Below the pieces are notes generated by a model. That model made no database searches, was not told the DNA's origin, and was given only the letters and a program-made list of their open reading frames with translations. 64,000 bases of DNA. It comes from Buddleja alternifolia. Its lineage: Eukaryota > Streptophyta > Magnoliopsida > Lamiales > Scrophulariaceae. Positions within the stretch are counted from its first letter, which is position 1. Every line of letters starts with the position of its first letter. The stretch lies in assembly GCA_019426215.1 (NCBI GenBank), contig CM033408.1, positions 8,621,077 to 8,685,076 on the forward strand, given 5' to 3'. Shown in pieces: positions 1 to 10,294 of this stretch. Made by a program: the position numbers and the translations under genes.

Positions 1-370
1 GATTGGGGATCAATATGGAGGTATAATATTTATCGTTTTATTAGATTTAAGTATTTGGCAGATAAATTTAAATCTGGACTTGTATCTTCCTTTCTTCTCT
101 ATTTTCAGTAATTGCGGTCCGAATGACAATTTTAAACAACACATCAAAGTGTTAAAGTCTGAACCACCGTCTAGTGTATCGAGTTCGAATACGGGGGTTG
201 TTAGATAATTCTAAGTGGAGAATTATTATGGGGCTTGAGTTAACAGAATTAGCTCTTCCTTATTCAATTTGTTTTTATCCAGAAACAAATTTTTTTGCGA
301 CCACAGTGGGTGTTGGTTCCCGTAAAATCAACTTTCCAAGATCGTTTAAGTCATACTGACAAGACTAACA
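1..370 (+). other. Probable 5' leader or LTR remnant of Tat-type gypsy element
   Basis: This stretch lies upstream of the decayed Tat gag and has no convincing gene. Around 293-320 the sequence reads TTTTGCGACCACAGTGGG, which resembles the GCGACCACCG-type sequence often found just after the 5' LTR of Tat/Ogre elements. That would place an LTR end near 287, but no matching second LTR is visible because the element is cut at 17063. The assignment is tentative. Confidence 0.35.
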
Positions 371-2289
371 ATGACAGACGAGTTCACTCGTGATGACTGC
401 ACCGAGGATTCGGATATCCAGCCGGTGGCAAAAAATAAAATCAGAGCGGACAAAATGTACAAACAATTTGTCTGACTCATGAAACAAACTCTAACAGGTG
501 CTCGAGAAGATTAAAGAAGAGAATTCAATGATCAGTATCCAGCACTGGCACAAGAGTCCGCCCGAATATTCACGGCAATTATATAAGATATTGCTGTGAA
601 TACTCGAGATGGTCTTGCTCGAGAAGTCACCAGGGTTATAACTGAGCTAGGTGAAATCTTTAATCAAACTTGTGATGTTTTTTCGAACATGATAAATACA
701 CAAGTAGTCTTGGGTCTCGAACCCTTAATCAACAAGCATAATATTTTAATCGAAAAAGTATCACAGTTGGTAGAACCAAGGACTCAAAGTAGATATATTA
801 ATCCAAATGAGATTCCTCTGGGATATCCTCGAGAAAACGGGCCTCGGAGTGGTCAATTTGAAATTGGTCAGACTTCAGGACTCTCACCTCTCGAGGGCAA
901 CAAATTTGAGTTATAACCAAACACCACATCCTAATGCATATAATACGAGCTCGAATCCACATAGTACTCAAAATACAAGGCCTAATGGTCCCGTACCACT
1001 GAACGGAATGGGACAAACTCCTGCGGGATATCCTCCAAATATGAATCTTGGAAGTCTCGAGACAGGATTTAACTTTACCCAAGGATATTTTGCTGGGGGG
1101 CAAAACCAGCATCAGGGACCAAGTTTTCCTGGGGTCTCGAATAACTCCATGAATACAGGGAATCAGAATTTTTCTGGATTTCAAAATAATTCGAATTTTA
1201 CTTACACCCCAAATAACTTCCAAATGCCATTTGCTGGGGGGCAAGCTATTCCCAACGGTTATATGTGGGGTAATCTTGGACCACAAGTTCAAGACCCACT
1301 CCGAAATCAAATCGAATTAATAATTGAAAGAATGTATGGTCCTGGTTTTTGTAGGAACCAGAGGTTAATTCCAAGGAATCCATACCCTGAATGGGTAGAT
1401 AGAAATTTTCCTTTTCCTAGAACATATAAGTTCCCAAATTTTACATTGTTCTCAGGAGATGACAGTGTATCAGCCTTGGAACACTTATCTCGATTTACCT
1501 GCTAATGTCTAGAGGCAGCAGATCAAGATTATCTTAAACTGAGATTGTTCCGTAGTTCTCTAACAGGGCCAGCCTTCAATTGGTATATTAACTTGTCTAC
1601 AAACTCAATACATACTTGGGAGGAGATGCAGTTCTAATTTCAGAATCACTTCACTCGAACTTATCCAGGAATATCCATGAGTGACTTGGCTAAGATCAGG
1701 CAAAACATAGGAGAGTCTATAGAAGAATTCCTATCAAGATTCAAAAAGGCTCGGGTTAAGTGCCATTTGAATTTACCTGAATCCGAATTTGTGCAGTTAG
1801 GACAACAGAATATGTCCTTGGATTTTAGAATAAAATTCGATGGGATGATATTCCTAGATTTTCGAAGTCTAGCAGAAAGTGCAACTAGATATGAGAATAT
1901 GTTAAAAGAAAAAAGCCTAAGAAAACATCAAGGACTTAACACATTCGAAATCTCAGCACCGTGGGTATTCGAGGATACTTACGAAGTAGACCTCGCAGAA
2001 TTCATAAAAGGGCCCCCATTTCAATATGGAGCACTTGAACAAAAAGAGTGTGAAGCGATGTGTTCTTTACAGTCGAAAAAAAGATAAGAAATATACCTTT
2101 GATGTTGCAAAAACAGAAGAAATATTCGATTGGCTTCTAACCAATAAGAAATTAAAGATTAAAGGAAAACATCGATTCCCAACCAAGGCAGAAGCCAAAG
2201 GAAAACCTTATTGTAAATGGCATAATGCCTTTACACACGAAACAAGAAAATGTATTATGTTTCGAAACTTAATACAATCAAATTAGACT
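371..2289 (+). pseudogene. gag: Decayed gag of Tat-type Ty3/gypsy element
   Basis: This is the remnant of the capsid gene of a Ty3/gypsy retrotransposon. Pieces in different frames can be read: 596-916, 807-1505, 1677-2087 and 2026-2286. The capsid-like part (about 1300-1920) contains YPEWVDRNFPFPRTYKFPNF and FSGDDSVSALEHLSRF, then a GPAFNWY motif and an ESIEEFLSRFKKARVKC motif. These are typical of the retrotransposon gag family in Tat/Ogre elements. A YCKWHNAFTHETRKCIMFRN segment near 2210-2270 matches the zinc-knuckle-like end. Stop codons (for example TAA at 1503-1505) and frameshifts show it is dead. The product would have formed virus-like particles in the cytoplasm. Confidence 0.8.
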
Positions 2290-2791
2290 CAAATGAAATA
2301 ACCTTTCCTGGTAGTCAGAAAACGAGTATAGATGAAGATCTTTTCCCTGTTTTAAATTTCGAGATTACTACTCTGGAAATTGATTTACCTGAATGTTCTA
2401 ACACTTTGTCTGAATCTTCGAATGAACAGGTCCCGAAGAAAGCTAAACTGACGAACATGCTCTTTAACCGACTCATAGTGAAGGAGTCTTGACCTTCTCG
2501 AAAATCAATGACGATGGACTCGAGGGCATGTGCAGGTGGCACATGAACACGATGCATACCACTGATCAATGCCAAATCTTCAGGCGCTTTGTTGCCAAAC
2601 AATTCTAGAGGGGCAAGATATTCTTGTCCGGGGTAGATTAGCGAATTCTAGAAGTTGGTCAAGACTGGAAGCCTAAGGAAAAGGAGTCGCAAATCGAATG
2701 AGCTCCTCTGGTCCAAAAGGCTGAGGGAAAATCATACAAGGAGGCACTCTAGACCCCCAAGTGTGAGATCGTCTATCAAACCCCTTCGAAA
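2290..2791 (+). other. Degenerate gag-protease linker of Tat element
   Basis: Only short, shifted fragments can be read here. The region lies between the gag zinc-knuckle-like end and the long open frame at 2792, so it is best seen as eroded gag-pol sequence. No separate gene is visible. Confidence 0.5.
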
Positions 2792-4279
2792 GTGGTGGAA
2801 AACCTTACCCAGATGCAGAAGGTGCTCTGTAGTCAATGTGCCGACACCCTGCACTACGAATTGGTGAGGTTGCAGGTGATCCCGAATGATCCCGATTGGG
2901 TTCCAGCCTACCAAAGGGAATGGAACAAGAGGCAAAGGTATGAGAACAACAGCTACAATTATCAGCCCTACAATTGGCACTTTCGAGGAAGGGGAGGCAG
3001 AGGTTATGGAAAGCCTTCGTCAGCAGGCAGGGATTCACCATTTAGCCATTTAGGTGAATCCAGCGAGCAGGTCGAGAAGAAGAAAAATAGCCACCAGAAG
3101 GCTATTAAGCAACAAGTGGCTTACTCTCAAGCTGCTGTGGCTTTAGAGATACAGCAAAAAGCTGTTATCGCCAACCTTCGAATCGAAGAACAAGCGTTGA
3201 GCAAGGGCCTGCTGAAAGCCAGGATGGGAATGAAATCCGAAGAAGATGAATATGAGAAAGACGTTGACCAGTTAAATGACCAATTCAAGGATACTAGCTT
3301 GAAGGGGAAAAACGCAAGGTTCGAAGAAGATGAAAACTTGGATGATTTCGAGTTAGGCGACGACTTGGATATCCTGTTGGGAGATTCTACTTATGAGGAA
3401 TCAGCAAACGAAGCCAATTTGAAAGCAAAGGAAGCATCCTTGAAAAGAGCCCTGCAGTTCGAAGAGGATAAAGATGTGAATATGGTAACTGTTTTGCCAG
3501 CAGCATTCGCCGCAAAAGAATATATAATGGACGAGGAGGAAAAATCTCTTGAGATGATGACCATCTCTGAGTCAGGTAACATTTCTAAGACAGAAATTCC
3601 TAACTGCAAGTTCTTTGGGACGAAGACAGATAATGAAAACTTAGTCGATCTTTTATTCTCGAGGGAAAAGATCGATAATAACCGTATGAGAACTTTATTT
3701 GTAAAGGCTGAGATCGAAGGCATTAAAATTAGCAAAGTTCTAGTTGACAATGGTGCTACTGTTAACATTTTGCCCGAAAAAACGTTAACAAGATTAGGAA
3801 AGACTGTGAAAGACCTAGTCACCACTGATGTCTCAGTATATGGTTTTTTTGGGCAAGCTACTAGAGTATTTGGGGTTCTACCTTGTCGAATAAAGGTTGG
3901 GACTCAGAGTTCATACTCTGCATTTTTCGTGCTAAACACGAATTCACCATCATTTAATGCTTTATTGGGGAGAGATTGGATATGTCAGAATTATTGTATC
4001 CCTTTGACCTTGCATCAGGTGTTAGTTTACTGGAATAGACATAAGTTCAAAATTATCAAAGCCGAGAAAAATTCCTGTTTTATTGATACTCACATTGTCC
4101 ATGCCTGGTACCTGGCTAGAGGAGTCGAAGTAAAGGACGACCAAGCTTTGGAGTTTCCAGCCATCGAAATGGCAGGAACAGAAGGTGAAGAAAAAGGCAT
4201 CATGGCTCGAGAGGATGAGGGCCAGTCTACAACCGAAGTAGATGATAGTTTAGTCCAAGTCGAAATAGGGATTTTGTGA
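2792..4279 (+). pseudogene. Tat-type gag-pol linker and aspartic protease
   Basis: This open stretch of 495 codons has no recognisable start of its own and belongs to the Tat polyprotein. The first third is an RGRGG-containing, charged linker. Residues about 290-440 form a retropepsin-like domain: LFVKAEIEGIKISKVLVDNG carries the catalytic Asp (residue 319, codon at 3746) in a D-N-G-A context, and LLGRDWI is the usual downstream motif. The protease would cut the polyprotein inside particles. The frame continues through a TGA at 4277-4279, a TAG at 4637-4639 and a TGA near 4708 into the reverse transcriptase, so the gene is broken. Confidence 0.8.
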
Positions 4280-4300
4280 ACTTCCTTTGTTTAGTTTTTA

Positions 4301-4992
4301 ATGGACAGAGTTAATTACGATTATGTATCCGAACATTTGTTTAAGAACTTGCTAATCGAAAAAGTTATTTCAAGTTTGTCTGCTTGTAATCCTGTTTTAG
4401 TCGAAGAATTTAATACAAATGCTAATAGTAATGTAATTGAAGGTTTTGAAACCGAAGGAAACCTTTCGGCTGAAACGTTCGAACATGGGGTTATGGAACC
4501 TGATGAGAATATCAGGAAGGATATCCAAGACCCTCTAAAGGAAGTCAATCTTGGAATGATAGAAGATCCAAGAATGACTTATATAAGTTCGAAATTAGAT
4601 CAATTCGAAAATGAAAAATTGATCGGAATCTTACATTAGTTTAAAGATTGTTTTGCATGGGCGCATCACGAAATGCCTGGAATGCCTGGGGTAGATATGA
4701 ATATAGCTTGACATGAGTTGCCAATTAAACCTGGTTTTAAGTCAGTAATACAAGCACCTCGTCGACTATCTCCAGATTTGATGGGTGCAATTAAAGATGA
4801 GATTGGAAAATTGGTTGAAGCCAATTTCATAAGACCAACTCGATACGTCGAATGCCTGGCAAATATAGTCCCAGTAATCAAGAAGAATGGGAAGATAAGG
4901 GTCTGTATTGACTTTCGAGATTTGAATAAAGCCACACCTAAAGATGAATATCTTATGCCCATGGCTGACGTCTTGATTGACGCAGCTGCAAG
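4301..4992 (+). pseudogene. Tat reverse transcriptase, 5' part, cut by CACTA insertion
   Basis: This continues the frame of the protease region. After the TAG at 4637 the sequence has typical pre-RT motifs (FKDCFAWAHHEMPGMPG), then the RT fingers: LPIKPGFKSV, FIRPTRYVECLANIVPVIKK and KIRVCIDFRDLNKATPKDEY. The domain stops abruptly at 4992, where the CACTA transposon begins. It resumes at 14345 with the palm Asp region. Two in-frame stops (4637-4639, about 4708-4710) make this copy inactive regardless of the insertion. Confidence 0.88.
4990..4992. repeat. Target site duplication AAG, left
   Basis: The three bases AAG directly before CACTA are repeated at 14345-14347 directly after TAGTG. A 3 bp duplication is the rule for CACTA transposons. 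Confidence 0.9.
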
Positions 4993-5400
4993 CACTACCA
5001 CAAAAAAGTCCTATTACAGCGCACCTATGACAGCGGTTTTGAAAACTGCTGTAAAAAGTGGCATTCGGTTCGGACCTATGACAGCGGTTCGAGCCAAAAC
5101 GCTGGCATAGGTTTCAGAAAAAAAAAAAAAAAAATATTTTGAATGTGGCAGCGGTTCGGCCAGAACCGCTGCCAAAAAGCACACGTATGGCAGCGGTTCG
5201 GCCGAACCGCTGCCACAAAGCGCACGTATGGAAGCGGTTCGGCCGAACCGCTGCCAGAAGTGTACTTTGTGGCAGCGGTTCTAGCCGAACCGCTGCCAGA
5301 AGTGTACTTTGTGGCAGCGGTTCTAGCCGAACCGCTGCCACAAACAGACATGTGCCAGCGGTTCGACCGAACCGCTGGCACAAGGGCCGGGTTTTCTACA
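4993..5400 (+). repeat. Left TIR and subterminal palindromes of CACTA element
   Basis: After the terminal repeat come six near-perfect palindromes of 26-27 bp built on GGCAGCGGTTC/GAACCGCTGCC. They lie at about 5147-5173, 5189-5214, 5230-5255, 5271-5297, 5313-5339 and 5353-5379, with two weaker copies before them. Two neighbouring units are a 42 bp tandem copy. In En/Spm elements subterminal repeats bind TnpA, so these are probably the binding sites for the second gene's product. Confidence 0.85.
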
Positions 5401-5880
5401 ACCCGGCCCCCCTCACTCTCACTCTCACTATCACTACATCTCACCTACTCACTCTCTCTCTCTCTCAACTCTCTCACCACCACCACCACCACCACCACCA
5501 CCATCACCACCACCACCACCACCACCACCTCCACCATCGCGAGACCACCGTCCGCCGCCCCCTAGATCTCTTTTTCTCTCTCTAGATATCTAGCCCTCTC
5601 TCTCGGTTTTTCTCTCTCTCTCTCTCTCTCACCACCACCACCACCACCACCACCATCACCACCATCCGCCGCCCCCTCCCGTTTTCTCTCTCTCTCTCGG
5701 TTTTTCTCTCTCTCTCTCGATTTTGCTCTCTCTCTCTCGGTTTTTCTCTCTCTCTCTCTCTACCACCGCCGCCGCCGCAGCCGACCTCCGCCGCCGCCGC
5801 CGCCGACCTCCGCCGCCGCTGCCCCTGCCGCCCACCTCCGCTTCCGCCGCCGTGGTCCATTTAGTTTTGGTATTTTCTTT
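5401..5880. repeat. Microsatellite-rich block: CT, CAC and CCG runs
   Basis: This low-complexity stretch has (CAC)n at about 5475-5530 and 5630-5665, several TCTCTC runs between 5410 and 5760, and CCG/CGC-rich sequence at about 5763-5850. It lies between the subterminal repeats and the transposase. CT-rich runs are common in plant 5' leaders. No convincing protein is encoded; the His-, Arg- or Gly-rich frames are products of the repeats. Confidence 0.85.
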
Positions 5881-6090
5881 TAGATAAATATAAATATATA
5901 TATATATATACACACATACATAGAGTATGTATAGATGTATGTATATGTGGGTGTATGCATATATGAGTGTATGTATATATATTTGTGTATGTGTGCTTGT
6001 ATTTGTGTATATGTGGGTGTATGCATATATGAGTGTATGTATATATATTTGTGTATGTGTGCGTGTATTTGTGTATGTGTGGGTGTATAA
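5881..6090. repeat. TA run and 66 bp TG-rich tandem repeat
   Basis: A short (TA)n run at about 5894-5910 is followed by alternating purine-pyrimidine sequence. A unit of about 66 bp starting ATGTGGGTGTATGCATATAT occurs twice, at about 5945 and 6011. Confidence 0.8.
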
Positions 6091-6548
6091 AAATTTAAGG
6101 GAACTAGGAATTTGACTGAATTTAGTATTAATTTTAGTTAGTCGGGTGTTAATTCCGTTTGATTTGAGATTAAATTGTGGTTATTTGGTGGTTTAGGGTA
6201 CATTGATCCAACTGGTGATCTATATTTATACTTAGTTGCTGAAAATATAATGTTTTATCTATAGTTTTATGTGATTTATGTGATCCGACTGGTGATCAAT
6301 ATTTGTAGTTGCTGAAAATATAATTAATTAAGATTGAAATTGGATTTTAGCGGATCGTCAGATTCGAATTTTGTTGGATTCAACCTAACCGGGTGAAGAT
6401 TAAGTCGAGAACTTGGTAGTAATTTTTGCGTTGTTACTCTGCTGAATTTTTTCTAGAATATGGGAAATAAATTAAAATACAAATTATTTAATTAATTTAA
6501 CTATCAACTGATGATAAAATTGTTTAATTTGATTAATTTAGAATCAAA
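6091..6548 (+). promoter_or_regulatory. AT-rich region upstream of transposase
   Basis: This AT-rich non-coding stretch ends at the transposase ATG. It holds two related copies of TGATC-TATTTATA...GTTGCTGAAAATATAAT (about 6215 and 6285). It probably contains the transposase promoter or 5' leader, but no single promoter motif stands out. Confidence 0.45.
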
Positions 6549-9500
6549 ATGGATCGAAGTTGGATTTTAGCAGATCGTATGTCGGAACAGTATGAGAAAG
6601 GTGTGAAAGAGTTCATAAAGTTTGCGGTTGACCATGCACCAGATCGAACTAGGATCACTTGCCCGTGTTTACGTTGTTGTTTTGGAAAGAGAATTAGTCC
6701 ACGTGAGTTGGAAGATCATTTGGTGTGTAATGGAATTGATAAAAGCTACAAACGTTGGACAAGACACGGTGAAAGCAGTGTCCCGTTGGATGATTTGGGT
6801 GGTACATCATATCCATCACACGATTTCAACATGAATGATTATGAGCCTGATCGTTTGGAGGAGATGACAAATGTGATTGAGGAGGATTTGCGAAATTGTC
6901 CTAAAATGTTTGACAATTTGACAAGTGATTCAAAGACACCACTGTATAGTGGTAGTAAATTCACGAGATTGAAAACAGTTCTTAACCTATACAAGTTAAA
7001 AGCCAACAATGGGTGGAGTGATAAGAGTTTCACAGACTTGCTTGGTTTATTAAAAAGCATGCTACCTGAGGATAATGTGTTACCTAATCGTACTTATGAG
7101 GCTAAACGGATGTTAACCTCAATTGGCATGGGATATGAGAGGATACATGCGTGTCTCAATGATTGCGTATTATTTAGAATTGACTATGCATCATTGAAGG
7201 CCTGTCCAAAATGTGGCGCCTCACGGTACAAGAAGAATGGATCTACGCCTGTCAAAACCATGTGGTATTTGCCTATAATACCACGATTTAAACGCATGTA
7301 CAGTAGTAAAGAGTTAGCCAAGGACTTGACATGGCATGCTGATAGAAGGTTTGAAGAAAGGATTGAAGATGACAAGATTCGACATCCCTCAGATTCTCCT
7401 CAATGGAAAAAGATTGATGATGATTTCCCTGAATTTGGTGAAGAATCAAGAAACCTGCGCCTTGTATTGGCTACAGATGGCATGAACCCTCATGGCTTGC
7501 AAAGCAGCTCACATAGTACATGGCCGGTGATTTTGATGATCTACAACCTTCCCCCATCGCGATGCATGAAGCGAGAGCATATAATGATGCCTATACTCAT
7601 TTCTGGGCCGAAACAACCTGGAAATGATATAGATGTCTACTTGACCCCTTTAATTGAGGATTTGAAGGTGTTGTGGGACACCGGTGTTCAAGTATATGAC
7701 GGGTTGAGAGAAGAAAATTTTAATCTCAGAGTCATGTTATTTGGAACAATCAATGATTTTCCGGCAAGAGCAAACCTCGAGGGATATGGTGTACATGGCC
7801 AATGTGGATGCCCCATATGTGTGAAGAGTACAGATCAATATCGATTGACACACTCCCAGAAATATGCATTCCAAGGGCATCGGAGATGGCTAAATCGGAA
7901 CCATCGATATCGTCGGTGGAAGAAAGCTTTCAATGGGAATATAGAAGAAGGTCGAGCTCCTAAGTGCTTAACTGGTGAAGAAGTGTTTGAAAATGTAAGA
8001 GACTTGGAGGTTAAATTTGGAAAGACTTTTGCATGTGGCCTTGCAAAAACTGGGTGGAAAAAAAAGTCAATTTTCTTTGAGTTGCCGTATTGGACGTCTT
8101 TACATGTTAGACATTTTCTCGATATAATGCATATTGAGAAAAATGTATTTGATAGCGTCATTGGAACACTTCTAAATGTGCCCGGAAAGACAAAAGATGG
8201 CGTAAAGGCACGGTTAGACTTGGTTGAAATGAAGATAAGAGGAAAATTGACACCAACAAATAAGGGGAAACGTACTTATTTGCCTCCAGCAGCTCACACT
8301 CTAGCCAGGAAAGAAAAAATTGCATTATGTGAGTTTCTTAATGGAGTGAAAGTTCCAGAAGGGTATTCTTCAAACATTAGCAGTCTTGTATCAATGAAGG
8401 ATTTGAAGCTAAAACACTTGAAGACTCACGATTGTCATGTAATCATGGATCATTTGCTACCAATTGCTATACGGGCCATTTTGCCAAAAAAGGTGAGAGA
8501 CACGATAACTAAATTGTGTTTCTTCTTCAAAGCAATGTGGAGCAAGGTGTTTGATCCTGAGCAATTTCCTGCACTTCAAAAACAAATTGTCATCACTTTG
8601 CGTGAGCTTGAAATGTATTTTCCACCTGCTTTTTTTGATATAATGACTCATCTTCCCATTCACTTGGTTAGAGAGACTCAACTATGTGGACCGGCTTTTA
8701 TGAGATCTATGTATCCGGCTGAGCGTTATATGAAGGTATTGAAAGGCTACGTGAAAAATCGTAGTCGACCGGAAGGTTGCATTGTTGAACGGTACATAGT
8801 TGATGAAGCCATTACATTTTGCACAGAGTATCTGACAGATTCTAATGTTGCAGAGCTCCCAAAGTCTCATGTTGTGGGAGGGGGAACAGAAGGAGTCGGA
8901 TTAATGGGAAAACAATTAGCTAGTGTTCATATTACACAAAGGGATCAGGCACACCTATATGTGCTCCACAACACCGATGAGGTTGACCCATATGTTGAAG
9001 AGCATAAGAACCAACTTAGGAGATTCAATCCAATTAAAAATGAGAGTTGGATTTCAAGAGAGCATAATAAGAGTTTCATCGATTGGTTCCGAAAGCATTT
9101 TGAAGAAAAACAGAAAGAGAATCCACAGCTTTCAGTTTCAGATAAATTGACACGGCTGTCGATGGGTCCGGACAGACTAGTATTTTGTTATTCAGGTTAT
9201 CGTATCAATGGTCGCACATTCTATACAAAAGACCAAGACGAACGAAGTACAATGCAGAATAGTGGTGTGAGTCTTGTAGCTCAAGCAATGCATATCTCAA
9301 GTGCGAAAGATAATAATCCTATCTATGCCGATTTATCATATTACGGGGTGATTGAACGTATATGGGAGCTTGATTATAGTTGGTTTCGGGTGCCTGTATT
9401 TGGGTGTAGGTGGGTTGACAATAAACATGGTGTCGATAATAGTGAAATAGGCTTCACTCGAGTAGACCTTGAAAGAGTGGGATACAAAGATGAACCTTTC

Positions 9501-9830
9501 ATTTTAGCGTCACAAGCTAAACAAGTATTTTTTGTTACCGATCCTATTGATAAGAGGTGGTCCATTGTTTTATCGGCAAACAAAAATACATGTATTGAAG
9601 GTGATTATGAAGAAAGTGAAGATGATGGAGAAAACCCTATCTCCTTAGGTGATTCACAATCAATTGATAGTGACGATGACTTGGATATAAGTGATGATGA
9701 ATTGTATATGCGTCAAGATCACCAAGAGGGGATATGGATTAATCCGTCAGTTCGTCGCCGTACTAAAAAAAATGGTCGTACCGATGGGAAGCAAAAGACT
9801 GCTAAGCCAACGACAAAAAGAAAACGATGA
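6549..9830 (+). CDS. CACTA transposase, TNP2/TnpD-like, 1093 aa
   Basis: This would cut and move the CACTA element in the nucleus by acting at its terminal repeats. The open frame of 1093 codons has no intron and starts at an ATG in an AAAATGG context. The N-terminus (about 1-75, MDRSWILADRMSEQYEKG, with a CPCLRC cysteine cluster) matches the transposase-associated domain. Residues about 240-450 match the Transposase_21 core: LATDGMNPHG (Asp310), INDFPAR (Asp403) and a QCGCPIC cysteine pair. Later parts resemble the two uncharacterised domains usually found in TNP2 proteins: HLPIHLVRE...GPAFMRSMYPAERYM near 695-730, and YYGVIERIWELDY...VFGCRW near 930-960. The C-terminus is acidic, then lysine-rich. 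Length and domain order are normal for a complete transposase. Confidence 0.95.
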   Translation: MDRSWILADRMSEQYEKGVKEFIKFAVDHAPDRTRITCPCLRCCFGKRISPRELEDHLVCNGIDKSYKRWTRHGESSVPLDDLGGTSYPSHDFNMNDYEPDRLEEMTNVIEEDLRNCPKMFDNLTSDSKTPLYSGSKFTRLKTVLNLYKLKANNGWSDKSFTDLLGLLKSMLPEDNVLPNRTYEAKRMLTSIGMGYERIHACLNDCVLFRIDYASLKACPKCGASRYKKNGSTPVKTMWYLPIIPRFKRMYSSKELAKDLTWHADRRFEERIEDDKIRHPSDSPQWKKIDDDFPEFGEESRNLRLVLATDGMNPHGLQSSSHSTWPVILMIYNLPPSRCMKREHIMMPILISGPKQPGNDIDVYLTPLIEDLKVLWDTGVQVYDGLREENFNLRVMLFGTINDFPARANLEGYGVHGQCGCPICVKSTDQYRLTHSQKYAFQGHRRWLNRNHRYRRWKKAFNGNIEEGRAPKCLTGEEVFENVRDLEVKFGKTFACGLAKTGWKKKSIFFELPYWTSLHVRHFLDIMHIEKNVFDSVIGTLLNVPGKTKDGVKARLDLVEMKIRGKLTPTNKGKRTYLPPAAHTLARKEKIALCEFLNGVKVPEGYSSNISSLVSMKDLKLKHLKTHDCHVIMDHLLPIAIRAILPKKVRDTITKLCFFFKAMWSKVFDPEQFPALQKQIVITLRELEMYFPPAFFDIMTHLPIHLVRETQLCGPAFMRSMYPAERYMKVLKGYVKNRSRPEGCIVERYIVDEAITFCTEYLTDSNVAELPKSHVVGGGTEGVGLMGKQLASVHITQRDQAHLYVLHNTDEVDPYVEEHKNQLRRFNPIKNESWISREHNKSFIDWFRKHFEEKQKENPQLSVSDKLTRLSMGPDRLVFCYSGYRINGRTFYTKDQDERSTMQNSGVSLVAQAMHISSAKDNNPIYADLSYYGVIERIWELDYSWFRVPVFGCRWVDNKHGVDNSEIGFTRVDLERVGYKDEPFILASQAKQVFFVTDPIDKRWSIVLSANKNTCIEGDYEESEDDGENPISLGDSQSIDSDDDLDISDDELYMRQDHQEGIWINPSVRRRTKKNGRTDGKQKTAKPTTKRKR

Positions 9831-10294
9831 AAGGTATTAGAATTTATTTCATAATTGTATGATAGACTTCTTTCAATATTTATACTTAGTTGCTAGAAAA
9901 TTTATATTCTTGAGATTTGCCAATTTTTGTGGAAAATTTAAGGGAAATAGGGGTTGATTGATTTTAAGGTTAATTTGGTTTAGCTGGGGGTTAATTATGT
10001 TTAATTGAGGATTAAATTTTGTTTATTTTGTGGTTTAGGATAATTTTGTTTATTTTGTGATTTATTACTTCTATTTGAAATTTATTATTGCCAAATGAAT
10101 CTGCCAAATTTATATGAAGATAACTTCTGTATTTATTACGTCTATTTGAAATTTATTATTGCCAAATGAATCTGCCAAATTTATATGAAGATAACTTCTG
10201 TATTTATTACGTCTATTTGAAATTTATTATTGCCAAATGAATCTGCCAAATTTATATGAATCTAACTTCTGTATTATTTGTCTTTTGTAGGTCG
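9831..10294 (+). promoter_or_regulatory. Intergenic region between the two CACTA genes
   Basis: This AT-rich stretch of 464 bp separates the transposase stop from the next ATG. It contains a 71 bp tandem repeat (see separate entry) and ends with TTATTTGTCTTTTGTAG, a good 3' splice site five bases before the ATG. A 5' untranslated exon or a transcript shared with the upstream gene is therefore likely. Confidence 0.55.
10061..10274. repeat. 71 bp tandem repeat, three copies
   Basis: The word GCCAAATGAATCTGCC recurs at 10090, 10161 and 10232, giving a period of exactly 71 bp. The copies are nearly identical. The last one changes just before the splice acceptor of the downstream gene. Confidence 0.92.

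Noticed and set aside
798..1310. 170-codon minus-strand frame
   Set aside because: It is antisense to the Tat gag fragments and has no family motif.
3391..3825. 144-codon frame on the minus strand
   Set aside because: It lies opposite the Tat protease, which has clear family motifs, so this is a shadow of the coding strand.
5010..5400. CRISPR-like array of repeats at the CACTA ends
   Set aside because: The units are palindromes with variable spacing at the ends of a DNA transposon in a plant genome, and no cas-like gene is present.
5139..5585. Open frames of 120-150 codons across the subterminal repeats and CAC/CT block, on both strands, including a His-rich one
   Set aside because: They are produced by palindromic and trinucleotide repeats, overlap in several frames on both strands and have no recognisable domain.
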